Source: Mansonella perstans
Taxonomy: Eukaryota > Nematoda > Chromadorea > Rhabditida > Onchocercidae
DNA length: 64,000 nt
Assembly: GCA_037074765.1 (NCBI GenBank)
Contig: JBAMDO010000181.1
Span: 248,001 to 312,000 of the forward strand
Direction of reading: 5' to 3'
Shown here: piece by piece, positions 46,501 to 59,769 of the stretch
Numbering within the stretch: the stretch's first letter is position 1
Layout: each line of letters opens with the position of its first letter
Position numbers and translations under genes: made by a program
The notes under the pieces: model-generated
The model's database searches: none
What the model was told of the DNA's origin: nothing
What the model saw: only the letters and a program-made list of their open reading frames with translations

Positions 46501-48915
46501 CCATCTCTCTTTTAGTAATGCACAAACTTTACGTTTTTCTATAAAACTGTATGCACAATTTTATCTTGAATTTTGGAAGCCAAGCTTGATTTCTTTTACA
46601 TAGTTTTCATTTACATTATAATTGTAATTCCAGATGGACGTAGAACGAGCGAACTCATATGCAAGTCAGCTTGAGAAGAAGCAGAAGGGTTTCGATAAAA
46701 TAATCGACGAATGGAGAAGGAAAACCGATGACATAGCTAATGAAGTGGACAATGCGCAACGTGAAGCTCGTAACGTGTCAACCGAATTGTTCAAATTAAA
46801 AAGTGAACAAGATGAAGTTCTGGAAACGATTGAAAGTTCGAGACGTGAAAACAAGGAATTGGCACAAGAAATTAAAGATCTAACAGATCAATTGGGTGAA
46901 GGTGGCCGTTCTGTATTTGAAATGCAGAAAATAATCCGTCGACTAGAGGTCGAAAAAGACGAGTTGCAGCATGCTCTAGATGAAGCCGAAGCTGCTTTGG
47001 AAGCCGAAGAAAGTAAAGTGCTTAGGGCACAGGTCGAGGTTTCACAAATAAGAGCTGAAATTGAAAAAAGAATCCAAGAAAAAGAAGAAGAATTTGAAAA
47101 TACGCGCAAAAATCATCAAAGAGCGATCGAGTCTATGCAGGTGATTTGAACGACTTCATCATTTTTAGGAAATTTAGAATTGAATAGGACCCGAAAAACT
47201 TAATTTAGAAAGAAACATCTAAGAGAATAGCTGAGTTTCAAAAAATTATATGAGACAATTAATTACTCTATTTTCATTTCAATCTCCAGACAGTCACTTT
47301 TCACTGCCTTACTATCGGATATTCTATTTAAATTACAGGAAATTGTTGATTATTTGACAACTCTGATTTATAAAAAGCAAAACTGCAGGCGTCGCTTGAA
47401 AATGAGACGAGGAGTAAGGCTGATTTAATGAGACTGAAGAAGAAATTGGAATCAGATATCAACGAATTGGAAATTGCACTAGATCACGCAAATCAAGCAA
47501 ACGCTGAAGCTCAGAAAAACGTGAAACGTTATCAAGATCAAATGAGGGAGCTACAGCAGCAGGTATGCTGCTGGAAATAATATGAGGAACTTCGTTTCGT
47601 TTCGAAACTTTATAAGAATTCTTCATTCCAGGTTGAAATCGAACAACGTAATCGGGAAGAGATTCGAGAGCAATATTTGAATATGGAAAAGAAAGCAACC
47701 TTGCTGCAATCAGAGAAGGAGGAGATGTTAGTTGCAATGGATCAAGCAGAACGAACTCGTAAGCAATCAGAACGTGATGCTAACGAAGCACATGCTCAGT
47801 GTAACGAGTTGTCTGCTCAAGCCGAATCGCTGAATTCGGTAAAGAAGAAACTCGAAACCGAACTTCTGGCGGTTCAAGCTGATTTGGACGAAACTTTGAA
47901 TGAGTACAAAGCTTCGGAAGAACGCTGCAAAGCAGCAAGTAGTGATGCTGCACGACTTGCCGAACAATTGCGGCAGGAACAAGAAAATTCGTTACAGAAT
48001 GACCGTATAAGAAAAGCTTTGGAATCTCAATTGAAGGATATGCAGGTATTTTCGAAAACTTTTTCATTCAAGGTTTTATTTCTTTTTTGATACTTCAGGA
48101 TTGAAAAAAACTATAAAACTAGTTTTCCCAATTACTTAAGGTAATTGGATTGCTTGAAATCAGCACCGCAGAAAAACATAAATTTTAGGCACGCCTAGAT
48201 GAAGCGGAAGCCGCTGCCCTAAAAGGTGGCAAGAAGGTCATTGCTAAACTAGAATCTCGTATTCGTGAACTTGAAAGCGAACTTGATGGTGAACAACGAC
48301 GATACCAGGAGACAAACAAAAGCTTCACTAAACATGAAAGACGCATCCGAGAACTTCAATTTCAGGTTGTCCACCATATACTTCTCAGTGTACTTTGACT
48401 TGACAGTTTCTGCACGAGATTCGACAAGATGACAAATATTATCTTACATTTCGACTGATTATAGGTGGATGAAGATAAAAAGAATGTCGAAAGAACGAGG
48501 GATCTCATCGAAAAACTGCAGAACAAGCTAAAATCACAAAAGAAGCAAATTGAAGAAGCCGTAAGTGTAGATCAAAACTTTCTCTTTAATATCCAGTTTT
48601 CAAATTTCCTGTGTAAAACAGGCTTTAGAAGATTATGTTTAAATGTCTTATGGTAGAAGATGTACATTGCATCTGTACTTTTTGTATCAGTTTTCATGTT
48701 CTCAGTTGTAATTTCAGGAGGAGCTAGCAAACGTGAACCTACAAAAATTCCGCCAGATACAGCATCAGTTAGAAGATGCAGAAGAGCGTGCCGATCATGC
48801 CGAAAATTCACTTTCCAAAATGCGAGCCAAAAGTCGCAGCGGTATGACAGCGTCGCCAGGAGTACAAATCTCTCAGTCGTCTATTCTGCGCTCTTCCTCA
48901 CGCGCACAATTTTAG
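40523..48915 (+). CDS. unc-54: Muscle myosin heavy chain (UNC-54/MHC-B-like)
   Basis: Thick-filament motor of muscle. Fifteen exons, all in phase: 40523-40600, 40931-41059, 41161-41301, 41433-41657, 41995-42214, 42377-42990, 43155-43656, 43952-44826, 44967-46493, 46634-47140, 47389-47562, 47632-48045, 48189-48365, 48465-48560 and 48718-48915; about 1,957 residues. The start [18 protein letters not shown] fits the UNC-54 type better than MYO-1, MYO-2 or MYO-3. Motor features in order: P-loop GESGAGKT, switch [10 protein letters not shown], switch II DIAGFE, loop 2 [12 protein letters not shown], actin-interface [14 protein letters not shown] region [17 protein letters not shown], and converter [21 protein letters not shown] region: [12 protein letters not shown] and [15 protein letters not shown] coiled-coil rod of more than 1,000 residues follows, ending in a short nonhelical tail (SSRAQF). 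The ATG follows a probable 5' acceptor (TTGATGCAG). AATAAA lies at 49029. Confidence 0.97.
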
Positions 48916-50043
48916 TGGACTAGATCGAATAATTAATTAATTATTGACTAGATCAAATAATTATTATTGCTTCCAACATGCAGATTTTCTTTTTGTTCTG
49001 ATCCATACTAGTAACATTTTTGATCCACAATAAATATCCATTATTGATATTCGTTTACAGAGCATTATTAGAAAATAAGAAATGCCATAAAAAATGCTTT
49101 TCACACAATGTATGATTGCTAGAGAATATGAGGAATTCCAAAAATTTTCCATCTTTTACTCCTCTTATCAAAGTTAGCACTAGCAATGATCCTCCCTATT
49201 AAATTGCTTTCCACAAATTGCGTTGTCCATAGGTGTTCTTCACTGGTGATATAATGTCTTTTCAGAATCCTATTCTGTAAACATACTAGTAGTGCCTTGT
49301 AAAGTACTAGCTTTTGCTACATTAAATTCTGTTAAATTGAAAACCGCAATCAAACTTTATAAATTATTGGTTACGCTAAAATAACATCACAGTATAAAAG
49401 AGAAGGTACATCTTGAACACGAAATCAAAGTATGGCTTTACAGAAACAAAAATGGAATAATACATGCCCTTCTCTGACATAACCCCTTGTAGACACTATT
49501 TTAGTTCACACGACTCACCGGCTAAAAAATACTAATTCAGACCATTAAACGAGAGGCACGAGCGAACGTAAACAGTGCATCTGTTTCATTAGTTATAGCA
49601 GTTCATCCTACTCGTAACTACTGCCAGAGTTCCGCTAGTTCAATAATTGCCTATTAGAGGTAGTCCCTTTCCAGTCCTTACGAAATACTGTTCTTAATTA
49701 ATTCCACCAACCTCCAGTTTATTCTTTGAAACTTCGAACTAAATAAGATTAATTAATTACACAACGGTTATTTTTACATTTCTAACTCAGTAAATACAAT
49801 GACAATGAAGGTTAGGAAATCGACACTGAAAATTAGTGATTAGCGAGACATCTGCACGAATTAATATTTCCTCTCGTTCCTGAAATCTAAACACTACCAC
49901 CATTTGGATTTCCTCTCGTTCCTGAAATCTAAACACTACCACCATTTGGATTATTGTTCTGCTGGTTACGAACTGTTCCATCAGTTTCGACAGCCTGAAT
50001 AGTTCATTATTTATGTGAAAAATGTTGCTTATATTCACTATTT
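48916..50043. other. Myosin 3' region and intergenic DNA
   Basis: Contains the myosin 3' UTR with AATAAA at 49029-49034, about 115 nt after the stop. Otherwise AT-rich without supported exons. A 42-bp duplication lies at 49867-49950. Confidence 0.65.
49867..49950. repeat. 42-bp direct tandem duplication
   Basis: Two identical copies, 49867-49908 and 49909-49950, starting TTTCCTCTCGTTCCTGAAAT. The length is a multiple of three and the minus strand is open through both copies (EREEIQMVVVFRFQ repeated), but no gene model supports coding. Confidence 0.97.
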
Positions 50044-50712
50044 ATGTGTTTACATGGAGCAAAACGAAGCAAATGCAACCGTAACACTTCATTTGAAAAA
50101 ATTAAAGTTGCGAAAAATTTAACCTTTTCCCAATCTGTAGGTCGACCTTTTTGCGCATTATTGTCACAACCTGTATCATTATTAAATTTAGTGCGCCAAT
50201 TTCGATATTTAAATCTTTCACAGCATACAGATGACTATTTAGTTAAAATGACAAAAATGGTCCGGGAATTTGATGCCACATAATGAAACATGCTTGCCCT
50301 AAATACCTCTATTCCAAGCTATTTTTTTCCTGCAATTATTGCTAAATTACAATCGAAACATGATCAGATGCAGTAGCTAACTAGCAGTCATATTTTTATT
50401 GTGAGTAATGCGTACTTTTTGGAAACGTGCGACGCTGTTTTGCATATTTTGGCGGAAGGTCCCATGACAGTTCATTATTCTCTAAAAGATATTAATAATG
50501 CATCATTGTATCGGGATGCTTTCCTCGTAGCTTTGAATCAAGTATCAATAAAAATGCTTAGTATGAGTGGAAGCGAGAAAAATCTAATCAAGTACTGCTT
50601 TTTTATTTCTACCAGCGTAAATCTGAAAGATAAGACATTAAAAACGCATCGGCGAATTTCCTATTCACTGAACTTCAACTTTCATAATGAATACGCTTTA
50701 CAGTGGATCTAA
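50044..50712 (+). CDS. Possible small unidentified gene (two open stretches)
   Basis: Two plus-strand open stretches share a frame: up to 50283 (LLNLVRQFRYLNLSQHTDDY, then a stop after REFDAT) and about 50386-50712 (NAYFLETCDAVLHILAEG, then MTVHYSLKDINNASLYRDAF). The second looks protein-like, with a regular hydrophobic pattern, and has a possible acceptor at AACTAGCAG. I could not find a consistent splice between them. The second stretch ends four bases from the stop of the convergent Tudor gene and overlaps that gene's likely 3' UTR. Family unknown. It may be a real small gene, a remnant or chance. Confidence 0.25.
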
Positions 50713-50715
50713 ATG

Positions 50716-53700
50716 TCAAAACAAGTTACCATCTTCACATGAATTTCGCGGCATTTGCTTGTTATCACTAGGACCAATACCGAATCCATTTCTAGTACTA
50801 ACTTCATCGCGTGACCTTTGTTTTTCTGATTGCGAGCCGTTGTTTTGGAATCTAAACAACGAAGATAATGTTCAAATGATAAAGAAAAGAACCTACAGGA
50901 GCAAGAGAATATCATTTATGGTCAGTAGTTGTAGCCTATGGGAGAGAATATTTATGGTCAGTAGTTGTAGCCTATAGGGTGTAGCTTCTGCGTCTTTTCC
51001 ATTAAAATCAACAGAATTTAATAAATGGAATTAACACCTTCTAGGGTCTTCTAGGGATGATTTTCAATAAATATCAGAAATTCCAAACCTGACTCCACTT
51101 TTCTGCATATAATCTTTCTTCGGAGAGCGTTTGTTGTTTGTTGCACGTGCACCTGATTGAGCTCTTTGGTTGTTATTCGAGAAGTTTGCGCCCTCGAAAT
51201 TATTCATCATCATATTCTTATGCTTCGGCGCCATATTCCGAGGTCCTACAGCAACGCTGTCTCCGGCACCCGCAAGATTAGCGTTCTGGATTGGCATTGG
51301 TAACATTACCGGAAACAACATTGGCATCATCACTGGCATCGCCATTGGATAACCAGGAGAGCAGAAATTTGGCCTGAAATAATCCGTGTACAAAATAACA
51401 GTCTCTATTCCAGCAGAGTCAAGTATAACTTGGGACTTAAAATTTAAAATTAGTCAACTCTAATTCATTACTCCAAACAGTAGTTTTTGTCCCATTCAAA
51501 CTGAACTGACTCTACAAACTGCAAGTAGATTTTAAAACTTTCAAATCACAATTTCGAATCAAAGTTATACCAGAAATTTTGAGATTGTTGTGTCAACTCA
51601 CGACCAGCAATACTTAATGTTTCCATCATCATCGATGTCATCAGCTGGTGCTGACAAGTTTCAGTGATCAACTTCTTGCATGATGAAATCACTTCAGTCC
51701 CCCTTATATGGCCAGCCATAGTTTCGTTTCCATCTAATTCTAGAAAAAGAAAATGAAATAACATTAGTTACAATAAGATTGATATGTTAATATGGAGCAC
51801 ACCAGTCTTGATTCAATATTGCTTCGGAACATACGTTGGCTATAGGGTGCACCATTGATTCGATTCATTGTAAAATTTGGTCCCACTAAATCAACCGTAT
51901 ATATGTTTCGCTCAGCATTTCCTTTGATAATTATTTCGCAATTAGCTCCCTTAAGGAGATCCTACAAATAAAATACTCCAGTCATTTGCAAAAACACCGT
52001 ATTGCATAAATGAGCAGAAATATCTAACAATAACTAGCCTTAGCATGAAGAGGGCTTGTTGTGTCTTCGCGACAGTGTATCATTGCTACCGGCAAATTTC
52101 TGATCAAGTTAGACTGTAACATCGAAATTATTAAGAAAAAGACGAGTATCTAAAACTAAAAAGTATGATAATTGCACTGGAACTAGTAAAATGCAAACTT
52201 ATTTAGTAAGTCATTAATTGGTTCGATTCAGAGAAAAAAAATACTGACGTTATCCATGGTGGAAATGTCAAGGACATCATCAGCCAAAACCCACTTGAAC
52301 CAGCCGAAATCTACCAGAAAAATTGACATTCTGAAAAAACTATTCTTTACATGCATTCAATTACAAATGCTAATATTGAATTCAGTTCTCCAGCACTTAT
52401 TCCAAAATATTCGTCATCTCCATCACATCATAAAGATACTTCTTTGTGCGAGGATCGTATTGGGCTGGAACAGCACGAAAGAGAGATTGGTGAGCAGTGT
52501 CAGCACGAGCACGTGCAATACATGGTGTCTGACGCATTTTGAAATCATTATTTCTGTAATATACGCGCGGAAAACGCGACAATTTGTTCGCAACTTCTTT
52601 TAATGCCTAAAATCATTTATGATTGTTGAACGGCATCATACTTTTTATTTCAAAGAGTTACTCTACAATAATAAATTAGTCTGCAACACATCTGCCAAGA
52701 AAAAAAAAAAAAAACAGAAGTCAATCACAGCAAGCAGTGCCTTGAGTAAAGATATCAGTAAAGCGTAAGTAATGTATTATTAGCAGAAATGGTTTTTAGA
52801 ACTTATTATGCTTGCGTATTGAATAAATACGATCCAGTAATTAACTTTCAATGTTCAATAAATAGAAATAAATTCTTTCCTGCAACGTCAGTCTACCACA
52901 CATTTTAATGAACTTGTGAATTCTTTCTCAGCATTACAAGAACATTTTAAAAGTTACTTTTTCAGCAGCTGTGAAAACTTTCTTATTGACAACCCAGAAG
53001 GTGCTTATCATACGGTCTTTTTTGTCAAATCGAACAGATAATCTCAGTGGTAGCATTTCTGGTACGTATTGTCTGAACGCTGTCTGATTAAACAGAGATC
53101 CCACCTAAATTAGATTCTGAGGAGCTGCGGAATAATAATAATATTGTTGAGGGTTGAACAATTAGAAGTTCGGCAGTTTTTGAGAGTGAATTTCGGCTTG
53201 CAAAAGAAAAATAAGAACAAAAGATCTTTACGACTTTCTGCATTTTGTTACGATAGTGAGAAAATTAAAAAATATACCTTCACTTTGTTATGTTCCATGT
53301 TGAAATCCGTATTCGCATGAACAGCTAAAAAAGAAAACAATTATTTAGACGAATGTCATTATGAATAAAAAGACTTGGTAAAGAGCTTTTTTTCTGAAGG
53401 CTTTTGCTAAAAGATAAGCAAAAGTTAATCGAGATTGAAAAGTCTGCCACATTTCTCCTTTTTTGAAGTCGGGAAATCTTTTCTGTCCGGAAACAATAAT
53501 CGTGGATCAGCGTTTGTTTTCATTCTGGCCTGAAATTTTCTGTAAAATACACATCTACAACATAACTTTTTATGCTACATGTTTTGACGACATTTCGAAT
53601 TTCAGGAGCATTTCGAATTTTTAAAACTTCTCACCTCCTGAAAAAATTGACGGTGAAAAGCCGACTCATTGTTTAAGTTGGATCCATCATCCACATGTCC

Positions 53701-55182
53701 AATATGTAAATGTCCTGGATGTTTGTCGGTCAAGTGCAACTTTGCTGATACACCTTCAAAACAGATGACCGGAAAGACTAAAACTGATTTTACAATTGTT
53801 AGAATAATTTGGACACACGATTAACTTAAGCGCAATAAAAGGACTGAAAATTGATATCACCAATTAATTTGCAAAGATTAAGGAAATATATGTCGATAGA
53901 CGAAGCAGGTAAATAAGACATGGTAACCCTGCTTATTTCTCATGGACTCAGTGGCTCAGTATCTCACAGACTTCAACCATTCAAAAATATTAAGGATAAT
54001 CTGGTGATACTGAGTCTCCAGAACTTGTCTGACAATATTTCAACAATTTTAAATCACTTTTTTAACTTTTAAGACTTTCAGTGCGGAAACAATGCAAATC
54101 AAATAAACAAAATAATTTTTTTTGTAAAAGGTTTATCTTACCACTACCGCTAGGTCGATCTGCTTTTTTCCCAAAAACAATGTCGTACAGATCCATATAT
54201 TGCCCTTCAATTTCTATTAATAATCGACCACGAATAAATCCCATCACCACTACAGATTTCGATATAGCCTCTGGAAAATTCCTCCATTAACCTTAAAAAG
54301 GTCAATCGAGCCTACTGTAACACCCTATTTAATACAGTACACGCATAGTAAAATAAAGTCATGCTTATTACGACATAATCCCATCGCTGATCTTATCGAA
54401 ACTTACCCACAGTGCATTTGCATTTGTATCCAATAAAACTCTTGTATGTGTCCAGCTCTTCCGCCCATGGCACCAGAACAGGGCAAACACAATTAAATAT
54501 CCCAAACTCCAACAACTCTAGTGGAAATTCATAGATTTCACCAAATGGTATTTCACATTGCATTCCTTTATCAATAAGGTAAATCTATAATGTTACTACA
54601 TGTCATTTTTGATTAATTGAATTTTTCTTTTAGAGATAAAAACCGTTAATTTAATCACTTTTTAGTTTCTAACACTCTGACAAGTATGAATTACCGAGAA
54701 TGTTTCAGATGTAGATCGTCGAATGACATATGATCTTTTAAACGAGTCTTTCATCTTTACGACATAGATTTCACCTAAAAATTTAAGTGTCTGTACTACT
54801 TTGTGTTTTCAAGATTGAATTTCAAAACTCTAATCTTTCGCAAATGGTTATGATATCATTGTGATTCCATAATTCCACTCTAGTAATTGCAAAGTACACC
54901 AGTAATAAGTTGAAAACATTGACTTTTCTTCCTTCTGTAGTTTTTTTTAGATTCTGATGAGTCTAAATAGAAGTTGACAAAATTACCGGGTTTTACTTCT
55001 GAGATAGACACGATTTTCTTTAAGGAAGGCGCTAAACTCTGAAGCTTGTTATTAATTTTTTCCCGTTCTCCCTTCCAAGTGGATTGCTTGATGAAAATCA
55101 ACGTTTCGTTTCCAGCCACGACAACATGACTAATTTCACCCGTGATATCTGGTATCATAGATGACGAAGACGTTAAAGCCAT
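50716..55182 (-). CDS. Multi-Tudor-domain protein
   Basis: Tudor domains bind methylated arginine and are common in germline RNA-granule proteins. Fifteen exons join in phase: 55182-54900, 54774 to about 54697, 54584-54407, 54270-54142, 53777-53635, 53529-53451, 53324-53278, 53104-52958, 52606-52440, 52330-52249, 52113-52039, 51963-51835, 51739-51571, 51373-51089 and 50851-50716. The product starts MALTSSSSMIPDITGEISHV. Tudor-like unit 1 includes YVIRRSTSETFSIYLIDKG and IYEFPLELL. Unit 2 includes RARADTAHQSLFRA and SIFLVDFGWFKWVLADDV. Unit 3 includes LLKGANCEIIIKG and IYTVDLVG. The C-terminus is odd: a Met/Pro-rich hydrophobic run (PMAMPVMMPMLFPVMLPMPI), then an Asn/Ser/Arg/Lys-rich disordered tail. 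The donor after 52039 appears to be GC. A role in small-RNA or germ-granule biology is inferred from the family only. Confidence 0.85.
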
Positions 55183-57340
55183 TTTTAATCACTTCTCTGA
55201 AAGAAGTGCATGGAGCATTACAATAAAATAGATGTCTCCCTGGAGAACAAAAAAAAAGGATATTTATGTAGTTATTTTTCCGACTATTCAGTTTTCAAAT
55301 TAATCCATTATTATGGTTACTAGTGTCCCACTCATCATTTCATTTCTCAATTTCTTGGCTATCGTACATTCTCGATCTCTTCGTATCTTTGGTCTTCTAT
55401 GATAAATGATAATCTAGTGTTTAATGGGGATTGATGGATCTTGCAAGAACAAAAAAAAAAAAAAAAAAAAAAAAAAATAGCGAAGAATGGGCATCGAAAA
55501 TTTCCAATTTTGATTAAAAGGGACAATTTTGGAAAGTCAGATTAGTTTTTGAAAGACTCATAACGCCGCTGAGATTATCCTAGATGACGAGATCAGAAAG
55601 ATATATCTCTAAAGGTTTTCTTAAATCCCATTTATGTTCAAACAAATTTAAACAAATCTTTTATGCGTAACGGATTCTTTTACCCAATAACCAACATAGG
55701 AAATTCTCCACGTACCCAAGAGTAGAACACCGAACCAACCGCACTCCAGCGATACAAGATCTCGAACTAAAAGCTAACTGTTTCCTAACCAATTTTTAGG
55801 CCAATTGCTAGCCTAAAATCTTACTGTATACAATATCCGGTACGCAATACTCTACCGGAACTTTATACAAAATGAGCGGCAATTTGAATTCTTCCTGAGG
55901 TATGAGACAGTGATAGATAGTCCTGCAGTGTGTGAGTTATTATTGCAAATAAGAGATTCCCACGGTTTTTTAAATGCTGGTGTTCAAGTCCTGTCCTTTG
56001 AGGAAAAAAAAATGTAACCTCCAAAGGTTTTTTGCGCTTAAAATTCTTGAAATCTTGCAACACTCCGCAAACTTTGCATTTTGAAGAGTTTAACAAATAA
56101 CAACCACATCCCCAAAGCCCCAATATACATAGCTATACAAAAAACAAATTGTATCTATTTGATTTGAAGTTCGGGAAAATGACTATTCCAACCAGTGAGG
56201 TCTACTGTAGAGCATTTCACACGAGCGACCGTTAGTGTTGAAACCTCTGATTTTATACAACGTTTACTGCTTGTGTTTCATGGTTTATTTCAAATGTTAT
56301 GGTAAATACGTTTATTAAATGCAGCATTGAAATCAAAACAACGACAGGAAACCAACCATTCCATCTGATTCAACATCGGTTTCGGCACTGATTCTAATTT
56401 CAAGAATATCAATTATCATTACTAACAGAATGAGCAACTATTAAGCAACTAACATAAATTTTAGAATGAAAACCATATGAATTACTCTTCTAGTACAATA
56501 TTATGCAGCAACATTCAGAGACATCAAGCTTTCCAGCAAGTAGGAAAGTTTTTCAAAAACAAGAAGGAACAAATAACAAATTCAAAAGGAAACCGCTATG
56601 AACACCGGTTACAGGGATACTGCAACAAAAATCCGATAGAGAAAACAATTTATATGACCGAAAAATTTCTGCTATTCCTTTTTTTGTAACATTGGATATC
56701 ACTAGGCAATAAAAACACCCAACGATGCTGTAGAAATATATGGACATAAATTTGGGAAATTCTTCCTAGATTAGGAAACTATCAACTGTTGTCAATGCCG
56801 GGAAACATGTAAAAAATATAACAATGACATATAAGTGAACGTCCGACAAAACCAACTCATTAGCTCTAGAAAAAAATGACAAGCAGTAACAACTCGACAA
56901 AAATGAGTGAAAACAACCTATTGATAATCAAACCAACAAAAACAGAACCAAAAGCTCGACTAACTATAGAAACAAACTTGATATACAATTAAAATTCGAG
57001 GACGATTTAGCGATGCTCTTTACCAGTGACCTATAAATTCATTCTAACACTTGGATATATAATCTGCAAAGATTGAAGCTCTGATATAAATAACATGAAA
57101 ATAACAATGTTTGAAAGCAAAGAACAAATAAAAGTTCAACAACATATAAAGAACTGCTTTTCGCACGACTCAATTTCCTAGGTAAGCTTAAACGAAACAG
57201 TAAAAGATGATATTTTATTAGAAGATTTAGAATCAATGCTTTCGCTTGGATAACTGTATTTTCTGATAACAAAAGATAAAATAAGAAATTCCAAAAATAA
57301 AGTAACGAGAAAGGAAATCGAATATTGTTCAACTACTGTT
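55183..57340. other. Intergenic region without a supported gene
   Basis: Upstream of the Tudor gene and downstream of the transporter, both on the minus strand. It has a 27-nt poly-A run at 55451-55477 and the transporter's likely polyadenylation signal (TTTATT at 57214-57219 on the plus strand). An open stretch at 55863-56123 has no recognisable family or splice sites. Confidence 0.6.
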
Positions 57341-59769
57341 TCAAACAGCTGCTGTTTCCTCTTTCTCTTGGGTTGCATTTGGAGGCTCAGTTGGAGTTTG
57401 CTCATATTTCCTCTTATAAGGAAACAAACTATATATGAAAATAGCTCCAATGACAAATACAATACCAACAAGAAACAGAACACCTGGGCGGAACTGAAAA
57501 AGCAATGCAGATGCAATGCAAGCTACAATTATGGCAACAGATGCGGCAAATGCCTTCAGAATATTATCGGCGAATTTTACAACAACAGCAACAGTGATGC
57601 CACCGATAGAAGACAGAATAATCAGACACCATACCGCAATATCAAAACCAACCAACATACCCCGTTCTAGCACCTTACTGCTATCCTGTATCTGAAAATG
57701 CGAAAAATAGGTTCGAAAAGCTTTTAACGAAAACTGAAACTTTTCAACATGATGGTTGATAAGAAAATGAAATTTTACTATATTTTTAGCAAAACTAAAA
57801 AATTACGAAACGGAAACCTACGAAAACATTAGCCAAAGCAACTGGGAATGAGATAATCGCAAGTTGCAGATTTCGTATCCATACTGACACGTTCGAGTCC
57901 TTCAATATTTTCTCCAAATATATACCAGAAAATCCTTCAAAAATTAGAAAAATCGATAATCGCCAGAATTCAATATAAGTAATAACTTCTTTAAACATAT
58001 AAACGCAAAATGATACCCTATGAAACAGTGAAAAATATCTCGGACTAATAATAATCATAACGAAAAAAAAATTTAGAAGATTTTTACCACATCGACCACA
58101 AATTTTACATAAAAGTTTTTTCTGACTTGCTTACCTGATAAAACACAGGCGACTAAAACAGCAGCAAAACCATTGATACGACTTTGTTCCACAATATGTT
58201 TGTAAGGTGTTTCCAATTTTGCAGTTCCGGCACTGTCATCTTGAATAAGTGTTATATTTTCTTTCATTATCTTCGCACTGGCTCCATGATCACTCTCAAA
58301 AAATAATTTTGTAAGCTTTACTGCAATCAAGTAGACATAAGGAAATGAGAATTTACAAAAAAAAAAAAGCTCAAATCTCAGCAGCTGGAAAAGAAACTAC
58401 AAAAACATGAAGATATTAAAAACATAACTTATAAAGCTGAAGTATTTAACTTTGCATATTTTTCATCTTTCTTTATAACCACATAATATGTTAATACCTG
58501 ACCACATGAAGATCACTACCAACCATTTAAGAGAAAAATAGAAAAAACTTGCCAGCTGAACCAACGCAACTCCTCCAAAAAGCAAAATGAGTGCCAGCCA
58601 CTGAAGCAGTGAAAGTCGTCTTCGAAGGATGGTTACAGTGAAAAGTGCTGTTGTAAGGATCTTAAGCTGGTAGGTTACCTTAAAAAAGAAGTGGGACTAA
58701 ACCTTAACCAAAAAAACTCAGAGCAACTAACATCACAGGATTTAGATAACATCAATAAAATTCAAATTAAAAAGTATCTCAGATAAGCATTTCAAAAGTG
58801 CAAACAGCGACAACGTTTCAAACATATCATTATGTCAAACAATCAAAATAGTTATCGGCGATCGAATACTTCAAGGACGCACCATATAAGTTGCTGCAGG
58901 TAAATTAGATACGGCAATATAAAGCAAATTGTTTTGAATAACATATATCACAGCTGGAATACATACTTTCAAAGTATCAATCGGCTGGTTGATTATGTCC
59001 TCATACATTACTTTCAAACATCTGGAAACAAATCACAATAATGACAATGATTAGTGCATCAGAATATAATCATTACTATTGCTTTAGAATTTGAAAATGT
59101 TTAGCACTTCTTTGAACTACTGACACAGCAGAATACACAATAGGATGCTAATAGTGAGTACACTGAAATATATTACTTTAGAGAACTAGTGTGAATCTCA
59201 GTTATCACCCTTTATAATACACACTTATTCTAAATCATCATTTCTGTTGTTTCACTTAATTTATCATTCAGCTAACAAAAACTATGGCGAACTTTACTTC
59301 TGTGAATTAAACTCCTACTGGAGGCAACTAGTAAATGCCATCCTCGTGACTAACATCAAAATAGTATTGACAATATCCAGTTAACCTTATCAAACTCTTT
59401 TCCTGAATGGTAAGCAACAGGATGCAAATAATCAATTTGAAAACTTCTGCGAAGAAAATTGCTACTGTAGACAGGAACATTTCACGCGGTCGGGTTCGCA
59501 GATATCGCATAACTAGTACTTGTGATGCATTTTGAATCACAAGAACTATTAAACTCACATATTTGATTGATGTATCTGAAAAAAAAAAAAAAGAAAAACA
59601 ACAACCAGCTCGGAAAAACATACGCAAACAACAGCTGAAGTTCTTCGTGCTCAAAGATACCCAAACACCAACTGCTTTCACAAACTCTTTCAGAAATGTT
59701 CAAATAACTACCTTTTTTTTCTGCACTATTTCCTGATCCAAATCCTTGCATTGTCTTCTCTTTCACCAT
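57341..59769 (-). CDS. SLC35A-type nucleotide-sugar transporter
   Basis: Golgi antiporter exchanging a UDP-sugar (UDP-galactose or UDP-GlcNAc type) for UMP. Seven exons in phase: 59769-59712, 59575-59386, 59021-58883, 58678-58549, 58320-58135, 57934-57822 and 57691-57341; 388 residues. Family hallmarks: [97 protein letters not shown] and [13 protein letters not shown]-terminal membrane segments follow, around [20 protein letters not shown]. The cytosolic tail ends KEEETAAV-like (…EKEETAAV). About ten hydrophobic segments are visible. It resembles nematode SRF-3-like transporters, but the substrate cannot be read from the sequence. The donor after 58549 is taken as A/GTTTTT (phase 1), not the adjacent GC. 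Confidence 0.93.

Noticed and set aside
55863..56123. 86-codon minus-strand open frame with several Cys
   Set aside because: No recognisable domain, no splice signals in phase and no neighbouring exons.
58545..58552. GC-AG donor in the transporter (CTG/GCAAGT)
   Set aside because: It would be phase 0, but the next exon needs phase 1. The GT one base after GCA (A/GTTTTT) fits exactly.
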